A DNA stretch of 64,000 nucleotides from Kingdonia uniflora (taxonomy: Eukaryota; Streptophyta; Magnoliopsida; Ranunculales; Circaeasteraceae), in the NCBI GenBank assembly GCA_014058105.1, contig JACGCM010002202.1:434001-498000 (forward strand), in the 5' to 3' direction. A program made the position numbers and the translations under genes. The notes under the pieces are model-generated. The model made no database searches. It had not been told where the DNA came from and saw only the letters and a list, made by a program, of their open reading frames with translations. This document shows, piece after piece, positions 56,921-64,000 of this stretch (positions are counted from its first letter, which is position 1; the number at the start of each line of letters is the position of its first letter).

Positions 56921-59595
56921 TTTACTAATTATTGGAATTTGAGGCATTATAAAAAGTTGGTTAAACTCTACCAATTACAGCAACCTGTTCTCCTCAAACC
57001 CTCGACTGTACCAACTGAAACATCGACTGTTAAGCCCACAGAATATGTGGATCAAGGTGGTACCATACAAGGAACGTTCGTTGGGAGTTCACTGGCTGAC
57101 GAAGAAAATCAAAAGATGATCGATTTCCTTTGATCTAATAAGGACATTTTCGCATGGACTTTCTACGAGATGTCAAGAGTCGATTCTACCCCCGCCTGTC
57201 ATCGACTCGACTTAGTGAATAATTTTACAGCAGTTAAAAAAAGAAATAAACCCTAGCCCTAAGGCTTCGAGAAGCGATTAATCTTGAAATCGATAAATTT
57301 CTAGCCGCAGGTTTCATCCGTGAGGTTAAATACGCTAATTGGATCTCGAACATCGTGGTAGTACCTAAAAAGAAAGGCAAGATCTGAGTTTGCATTGACT
57401 TTACCGACCTCCACAAGTACCCCGAAGGATAGTTTTCCCCTCCCAATCATTGTGGTGCTTCTCGGTGCAACAACCGGGCATGAGTGCCTCTTAATGATGG
57501 ACGCCACTTCAGGTTACAACCAAGTACTCCTTCTGCCCGAAGATCAAGTCAAAACAACATTCATCATAGAACAAGCCTTGTATTGTTTCAATGACAAGCC
57601 CTTCGAGCTTAAGAACATAGGCGTGACTTATCAATGACTTATCACAAGCATGTTCAAACCACTATTGGGAAAATCAGTTGAAGTATATATTGATGACATG
57701 CTCTGCAAGAGCCCTCTTCAAAAGTACCCATCTGCAACACATTAACAAAGTATTTTTTACCCTTTGATCATACAAAATGAAGCTAAACCCACACAAGTGC
57801 CAGTTCCGTATTTCTTCTAAAAAATTCCTCGGCCACCACATAGGCAAGAGAAGTATCGAGATTGACCCTTCCCAAATCCAAGCCCTAATCGACATGTCAT
57901 CCCCTAGAATGAAGAAAGACATGCAAAAGGCCACTGGTAAAATAACCGCTCTTAATCGCTTCATCTCAAAATCCTCGGACAAATGCAAATGGTTATTTTA
58001 TTTACTCCGTGGTCAAGGCGCCCATAAGCCAAAAATAAAAACCTCAATATCGAATGGACCCCAAAGTGCAAGCATGCCTTTGATCATGAGTACACCAGTA
58101 GAAGGAGAAATACTATTATGACGCCGACTAGGAAGAACACGAGGATGACATCTTAGAAAAGTAAACCAAATAATCTGACCCTTAGAACCTAAACATAGGT
58201 TGGAGACTATTTATCGATGGCTCAGCTGGCCTGAATGGTTATGGCATAGGCATTGTGCAAATCACACCTTCCAATAATTGACTTGAAAAGCTATTAAGCT
58301 AAACTTCGAATACACCCACAATGAAGCCGAGTATGAAGTATTAATTCACGGTTTAGACGTGGCCCTCGAGTTGGGCATGCCCTAGATGGCAGTTTTAACC
58401 GAGTCATAGCTGGTCCAAAGATACTACACTCGAGAAAATCAAGCAAATGGTCGAATGGCAGAATGCACTAAACTCGTCTGCCAACGCATGGATCACTTCC
58501 CAGAGCAATCATCGATCACACATTATTTGCGAGGCAAAAATAGACATGTCGATGTTATCGCATATTTAACCGCCATGTTAGGTCAATCTGAACCCAAAAA
58601 GCTCGACATCAAGGTACTTGAATGCCCAAGTATATACATAATAAAAATCATTACTAGGGCCGAGAGTATCGATATCGAGGATTGGCAGACCTCCTTTCCG
58701 GCTTATTTTAATAAAAACATCTTACCCAAAGACCCGAAAGAAAAATGATCCTTGTTAGAAAACTGATGAATGTACTCGATACTTAAATGCAAATTACACA
58801 TAAGAACACCAAACGGGGTACACCTCATGTACTTATCCTAGAAAGAAACAAATCTGATTATAAAGGAACTATACGAAGGTAATTGTAGATCACATACTGC
58901 GGGGTGATCTATGACACTACGCGCAGTCATACAAGGTCTATTTTGGCTGAGCATGAAAAAATAAGTTGAAGATTATACAAAGTATTGTGATAAGTGCCAA
59001 AGAAACATGCATGACATCAAGATCCCTTCACAAGATCTCCATTGTAGCCAAGTTTCTTGGCCATTTAAATGATAAGGTATCGATCTAATTGGCCCATTCC
59101 CCAAAGCATCGGGTAAGAGAGAGCATGTCTCCATGAACACAAATTATTTCATGAAGTGGGTTGAATCAGTCCCATTATGCAAAACAAGAGAAGAAATAGT
59201 TAAGATCTCGTGGGAGAACATAATTACACAATTTGGCTACCCTCACATGATCCAATGCGACAATGGTCCACAGTTTGTTAGAAACTAGGTCAGAACAATC
59301 TTGAAGAAACACAACATCAATCTATCTCCCTCCATGCCTTACTACCCACAAGGCAATGGCCATGTCAAATCTATAAACAAAATTATAATCGATGGTCTTA
59401 AGAAACGCGTCGACGATAAAAAGAGTCAATAGGTACAAGAGCTGCAAAACGTCTTATGGGCCTGTAGCACAACACCAAGAAAATAATGGGTTGTACTCCA
59501 TTTTTCTTCGCATACGGAACATAGGCAGTTCTACCAATACAGTTCGAAGCCCCCATAAAAGACCCCGACCTCCCAGATGAAGAAAACAAATTCTA
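56921..59595 (+). pseudogene. Gypsy (Tat/Retand-like) RT, RNase H and integrase
   Basis: RT: DIFAWTFYEMSRVDSTPACH near 57146, LLMMDATSGYNQVLLLPEDQ near 57500, VYIDDMLCKS near 57690 (YIDD), MKLNPHKCQFRISSKKFLGH near 57780. RNase H: WRLFIDGSAGLNGYGIGIV near 58200 and YNEAEYEVLIHG-like text near 58320. Integrase: YCDKCQRNMHD near 58990, GIDLIGPF near 59082, IQCDNGPQF near 59255, then PQGNGHVKSIN near 59350, where the catalytic Glu position is Lys. At least a dozen stops. It continues the protease at 53810. Confidence 0.85.
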
Positions 59596-59742
59596 ACATT
59601 GTTATTGATAAAGTACAAAAACAAATTATCGAGATTCCTCATTTGTCGACACTGGAGATGATTGCTGGTCCGCTTACTAAGGAACTTCCAATACTAGCAT
59701 TCAGGCGACATGTTATGCGTATGGGATTGCTGAAGTCTTTTT
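59596..59742 (+). pseudogene. Ty1-copia pol C-terminal tail
   Basis: From TCTAACATTG the frame reads NIVIDKVQKQIIEIPHLSTL, EMIAGPLTKELP and AFRRHVMRMGLLKSF then stop, the standard end of copia RNase H. It begins abruptly inside the gypsy integrase, so a truncated copia element (or its 3' part) is joined here. The following AT-rich 59743-60626 may be its 3' flank or LTR. Confidence 0.8.
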
Positions 59743-60626
59743 AAGGATCATTTTTTTATGTGGGAGTAGTTATTGACTTATTTTATTTACTATTACTGCA
59801 TTAGGATTTTTTATCCCTGTGGGAGTTGTTCCCGATTGTTATTTTTGTCGACATTTAGTTTGAATTTTGATTATTTAGCTATTATTATATTTAGATCCGT
59901 TATTATATGTGCACATATTCAGTTTTAATTATAGTTATGCAATTGTAATAAAGTTTTAGATACGAGTAATTTTATCACATGACGGTTGTCTAAGTATTAA
60001 GTGTCTATAGAGAATACTAAAAGGCTTCTTAAGTTTGCTTGGGCTGGATATAGGTAAGCTCCATATCTTTTGGCCTTCATTTCAGTATGAGCAATGGTTT
60101 TAGCATGACGGTTTGTCTAAGTATTGCAATGACATGTATCTAGTAAACACATATTGCAGGACACTAATAAAAATGTACCAACACATAATTAAGGTATACA
60201 TTTGCCATTCACACGCTAAACTCCACCAATAAATAAATCCTATTTGAAAGCTATTGAGATTGTTAGCCTGACATCCATGCTATGAATTAGGCATGTGCTC
60301 AAAGGCTTGACCAAAATTTGTTTGTGAACCGTTTTAGCTATTTTTTTAGTCGTAGAGTGACAGTCAAGTTCGATGTAACATTACATTCGACAAATTATCA
60401 TGTGTGGTTTTAAAAACAAAGGATGGTCATCCGCTTTTCATAAAACTGTGAATCAGGCTAAATATGTTTTCTAACAAAAAATTGAGTTAGTGTCGGGTGA
60501 GAGATTGTTGGATTTTCCATCTATACCGACACTACTTAATATTTTTCTTTCGGTTCACAAGCACATATGTTAATAGGTCCTATAGGTGTTATTGGTTGTG
60601 CCCAATTGTTACACCAAGTTAAGGTT
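59743..60626. other. AT-rich non-coding sequence after the copia tail
   Basis: No gene. TTATGTGGGAGTAG (59756) is a purine-rich piece that could be the polypurine tract before a 3' LTR. The phrase GACGGTT(T)GTCTAAGTATT occurs twice (59981 and 60108). An LTR pair could not be found. Confidence 0.4.
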
Positions 60627-61000
60627 GGTAGTGTAATAACATATTTCATATCTCAGACTCAAGCTTCATCCTCGACCTCTTCAGCATACAGGAAGCACTA
60701 CTAAAGACATGTTCAACATTCTTTTGTTTGAGGCATCACTTTGGACCTCCACATCAACAGTTCGATTTTTGCAAGTGTACAGTCATCAATTGAGTCATTG
60801 TACAACAACAAAGATCAGAACGTTACACAATCTGGTCAAAGAACATCTTACATATACTTTGTAACGTTCATCATTAAGAATCTTAATGGTCATCAAATGG
60901 TCAAATTATAAAACCTATAAATAGGACCAAAAAACTACAGGTTACAAACAGGCAATTTTACACAGAAGAATCTTTACCTCGAAATTCCATATACTCATAG

Positions 61001-62586
61001 TAATCCATAGTACGAATAGAGAAACCTTAATTTACAGAAAAATACAAAGAACAATTGGTTGGGAAAATTTTTTTTAGAGCTTCAATTGCTTAATCAAAAT
61101 CAATTACAATCGAATTCCTCTCAAACCCTAAGTCTCTCTCCTAGAATTTCCATTGATCTCACCTCCTAATCTTGCCTAGCCTTGCCCTTTTTTTATAAGG
61201 GTTACTAGGACTTGCCTAGCCTTGCCCTTTTTATAAGGGTTACAAGTTCCTAGTTACAATAGGACTCCTACTACTAAATTAGAGTAATACTATAAATAGA
61301 AGTAGTACACTAAATTAGTGAAACTTCATAGATCCTCCTGGATCATGGCTCCCCCCTTTAGGAGCCTTGAGCTCCTACTCAAGCTAGAACTAGAGATATG
61401 GGAACTTGGAATCCATCGTATCACGAGTGTACCACTTCGATTTGTTGAGAAGCTTGTCATTTCTATCGCTCCTGATCACAATCATCCCCCTCTCTAGAAT
61501 ACCGTACTCTTTTAAAGGACTTTCTTGCTCGATCCATAGATTTTTAACCGATGGTAGTCGGGTGTCTTCTGTGGAGTCTTCATCTAGTAGAGATAAAAAA
61601 ATATAATCGCTTCTAGATCTGATAGTAGTCAATACTCCCTTAAAATCCATCGAAGTACTCTTCCAATGGTCATTAGGTACTGTTAATTGAAGATCCAATC
61701 CCAACTCCTTATTGGAAGACTTCAGCTGGTACTCACAAGTCTTCCTCCGTAGTAGCTTCTTGTGAACCACCCCAATCTTTAGACTTGTATCATACTCGTG
61801 AGTAACAATCAGCTAAATATGTATAACCTCCAATAATGCGGAACTTACTAGTATTGGCTATCTACCAAAATGATTGCCCTCTTTTTCGGCATCCACAAAT
61901 CCATGAAAAACGGTGATATAAATCTTAAAATCAATTTAAAGATTTTTTCTAGGATTTGTAAACTTACCAACATCCATGATTTCCTCAGATTTGGCGTTTT
62001 TGGAATCTCTAGATTCATCGTCATTCCCCTCCTTCTTTTTGCTTCCTTTCTTCTCTTCACGATCATGTCGTCTCTTGGAAGTAGAAGTTTTTGAAATCTT
62101 GGCGGTAGACATGATGTTCTTCTTCTTCTAATTAGATCTGTTCCTAGATTGCTTGAGTCGGTCGCATGTCGAGACCATAAACCACAATCTCCCAAGGATG
62201 AATGGAACACCGCTCTGACACCACTTAATCCATAATACGAATAGAGAAACCCTAATTAGCTGAAAAACACGAAGATCAATTGGTTGGGAAAAAATCCTTT
62301 AGAATTTCAATTGCTTAATTGAAGTTAATTACAATTGAATTCCTCTTAAAACCCTAAGTCTCCCTCCTAAAATTTCCATTAATCTAACATCCTAATCTTG
62401 CCTAGCCTTGCCCCTTTTTATAAGGGTTACAAGTTCCTAATTCCAATAGGACTTGCCTACCCTTGCCCATTTTATAAGGGTTACAAGTTCCTAGTTACAA
62501 TAGGACTCCTACTGCTAAATTAGAGTAATACTCTAAATAGAAGTAGTGTACTAAATTAGTGAAACTTCATAGATCCTCCTGGATCA
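61001..62586 (-). mobile_element. Small non-autonomous copia-type element nested in the gypsy 5' LTR
   Basis: 5' LTR (minus) 62586-62226, 3' LTR 61345-61001; both TGATCCAGGAGG...GGATTA. A primer site TGGTGTCAGAGC lies at 62223-62212 and a polypurine tract AAAGGGGGGAGCCA at 61359-61346. Target duplication is CATAG (60996-61000) and CATAA (62587-62591), one mismatch; the intact copy of this site in the 3' gypsy LTR supports it. The LTR has tandem CCTAGCCTTGCCC-TTATAAGGGTTAC units. The interior of 880 bp codes for unknown proteins only. Confidence 0.87.
61390..62112 (-). pseudogene. Unrecognised ORFs inside the small copia element
   Basis: A Lys/Glu-rich frame starts at 62112 (MSTAKISKTSTSKRRHDREE...) and ends near 61940. 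The same frame style resumes as VHKKLLRRKTCEYQLK through FKGVLTTIRSRSDYIFLSLL and ends KSKWYTRDTMDSKFPYL at 61390 (126 aa from an internal ATG at 61770). No gag, knuckle or pol motif is present. It could be a captured host segment or a very short gag-like protein. Confidence 0.5.
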
Positions 62587-63609
62587 CATAACACTCATTG
62601 TAATAAGTTAGCAATCTCAATAAGATCATCATCTCTTTCTCAAAATCCTCAAGAGATGTCGTGGTTTTTAACCTATTTAAAGATTTTCCACGCTAAATTA
62701 TCTTGTTGATTATTGTTTATTGTTCTTGAGAGCTCTAAACACATCTGGTGTAAAGGCTAAGTCCGATCCCAGAATTATGCCATTACATTTGGCACCATCT
62801 GTGGGAACGAAGTTCTCAAACCTATTGTCTCAGAAACCGCTGATTATCTTCTTTCAGAATGTCACCTCCAGGTCAGAGCACGCCAATAGTTCAAGCAGAA
62901 GAAAATGCCGCACTAGCAGATCTGCGAGCCACTTTAAATTTTAAAACAGAAAGACCTGTTGTTCTGGAGTAACAGCTAGTTAGTGTACAGGACGCGCTGA
63001 AGGTTCTACAGGATCAGTAGATCTCCGTCCAGAAGAACAAGACCGTGTAACCTGAAGGCTCGTGAATCTCCGTTCATGACAGAATATGACCTCTTCCGAA
63101 AGGCAATCACGTAGGAGGTGCATTTTGATATAACCATCACCAACAGGAAATGGAGCCCATCCCGATTCAGGAGGTCCACCAGGAAGTAGATGGCGGCCTG
63201 ACAGGAATCCGAGAGACTGAAAATCCACCTCGAAGAGTTCGAGTCCTAGCAAAAGAATGTCTAAGTGAAGGGAGTGGCGACCACATTCCTGGAGAAGAAC
63301 GGGTCACACGCCCAACCACTCCAGCTCGACAATATGCGACTCAGGAACATGTTGACAGAAAATTCTACACAGAAGAATCCTTACTCCAAAATTCTACATA
63401 CTCAGAGCACTCATTGAAATAAGTTAGCAAACTCAATAATATCATTTTCTCTTTCTCAAAATCCTCAAGAGAGGTTGTGGTTTTTAACCTATTCAAAGGT
63501 TTTCTACGCTAAATTATATTGTTGATAATTGTTTATTGTTCTTGAGTGTTCTATATACATCTGGTGTAAAGGATAAGTATGAATCCCGGAATTAGGCCGT
63601 TACAGGTAG

Positions 63610-64000
63610 GACCTAGTGTTACCATTTATTAGGGTTTGAGGGTATAATGGGAAGAGTACTCAAATCTTATTAGGTTAAATAGAGGAGAAGTCACTCTTGG
63701 AGGCTACATTCCATTAAGGTTTGTAGCCAATCCAAGGAAGACTCTACTCAAGAAAATTTATATAAACAGGAAAAGAGGGTAGTAAGATTCTCTTCATATT
63801 CACTTAATTGATCAGTCATTGTAGTAAATTTCTACAAACAATTCATATGTGATATGTCCATTATAATAGTAGAATACTTCTCATATTATCGTCGAATAAA
63901 ATTGTCGGGGACCTTCGAAGATCGTAGGGATACATAAACATATCATTTTCTGGAAGAAAAAAAGAAGTGATGGTGAAACAATTTCTAGAAGTGTGCCGAT
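63610..64000. repeat. LTR-like tail, shared with 37088-37240
   Basis: No gene. The last 150 bp (63848-63995) match 37088-37237 in the same orientation, with GACCTTCGAAGATC-TAGGGATACATAAACATATC in common, a 20-bp insertion-like difference near 63870 and scattered substitutions. Probably another dispersed LTR family cut by the window end. Confidence 0.6.

Larger units (their letters stand above)
60632..63604 (+). mobile_element. Gypsy element with large internal deletion
   Basis: Flanked by GGTAG at 60627-60631 and 63605-63609. The 5' LTR runs 60632-62787 (TGTAATAAC...CCATTACA), with a copia element inserted in it. The primer site follows (TTTGGCACCATCTGTGGGAA, 62788). Gag starts at 62859 with MSPPGQSTPIVQAEENAALA and is soon hit by stops. 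At about 63360 the sequence jumps into the middle of the 3' LTR (shared AATT-TACACAGAAGAAT, as at 60952), which ends at 63604. Same LTR family as the solo LTR at 45313-46680. Confidence 0.87.

Noticed and set aside
1..64000. tRNA, rRNA or microRNA genes
   Set aside because: I saw no cloverleaf with A and B boxes or rRNA motifs while reading; MITE hairpins are explained as transposons. A covariance-model scan would be needed to exclude small RNAs.

Overview
The window is nuclear DNA of a flowering plant, probably a eudicot; the species cannot be named from sequence alone. Evidence is the GT-AG introns, AT-rich intergenic DNA, plant gene families (retinoblastoma-related, WRINKLED-type AP2, HAK/KUP K+ transporter, plant mTERF) and nested plant transposons (Ty1-copia, Ty3-gypsy, PIF/Harbinger).

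Region 1-32 kb is the gene-bearing part. A PIF/Harbinger transposon (1-3746, left end outside the window) is split by a shrunken copia element. Then come: an intact one-exon mTERF gene (4563-5738, minus); a broken fragment of a GMC oxidoreductase gene (7681-7957, minus); a seven-exon WRINKLED-like AP2 gene (9293-13047, minus) with the family's 9-nt micro-exon and two MITEs in its long intron; an 18-exon RBR gene (15909-23507, plus) with three E2F-type sites upstream; and a nine-exon HAK/KUP potassium transporter (24265-31682, minus), convergent with RBR, whose 3.2-kb first intron holds a tandem array of a roughly 175-205 bp unit. All three spliced gene models keep an open frame across every junction (432, 1029 and 788 aa).

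Region 32-64 kb holds no intact host gene that I can recognise. It is a stack of transposable elements in all states of decay: a short copia element (32056-34647); a MITE carrying a copia solo LTR (34981-35886); a coding-empty gypsy-type element with matching target-site duplications (39140-43494) sitting in an older degenerate ORF; a gypsy solo LTR with a copia solo LTR inside it (45313-46680); an Athila-like gypsy pol on the minus strand (about 47.3-51.8 kb); a second gypsy pol on the plus strand (about 53.3-59.6 kb), split by a 2.9-kb insert; a copia tail; and an internally deleted gypsy element (60632-63604) with a copia element nested in its 5' LTR (61001-62586).

The host genes are not an operon and have unrelated roles (organelle gene expression, lipid/carbon regulation, cell cycle, K+ transport). 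The most useful new content is the base-level nesting record, with target-site duplications read directly for most insertions, and the intron features: the micro-exon, the intron array with a foreign insert, and the E2F sites upstream of RBR.
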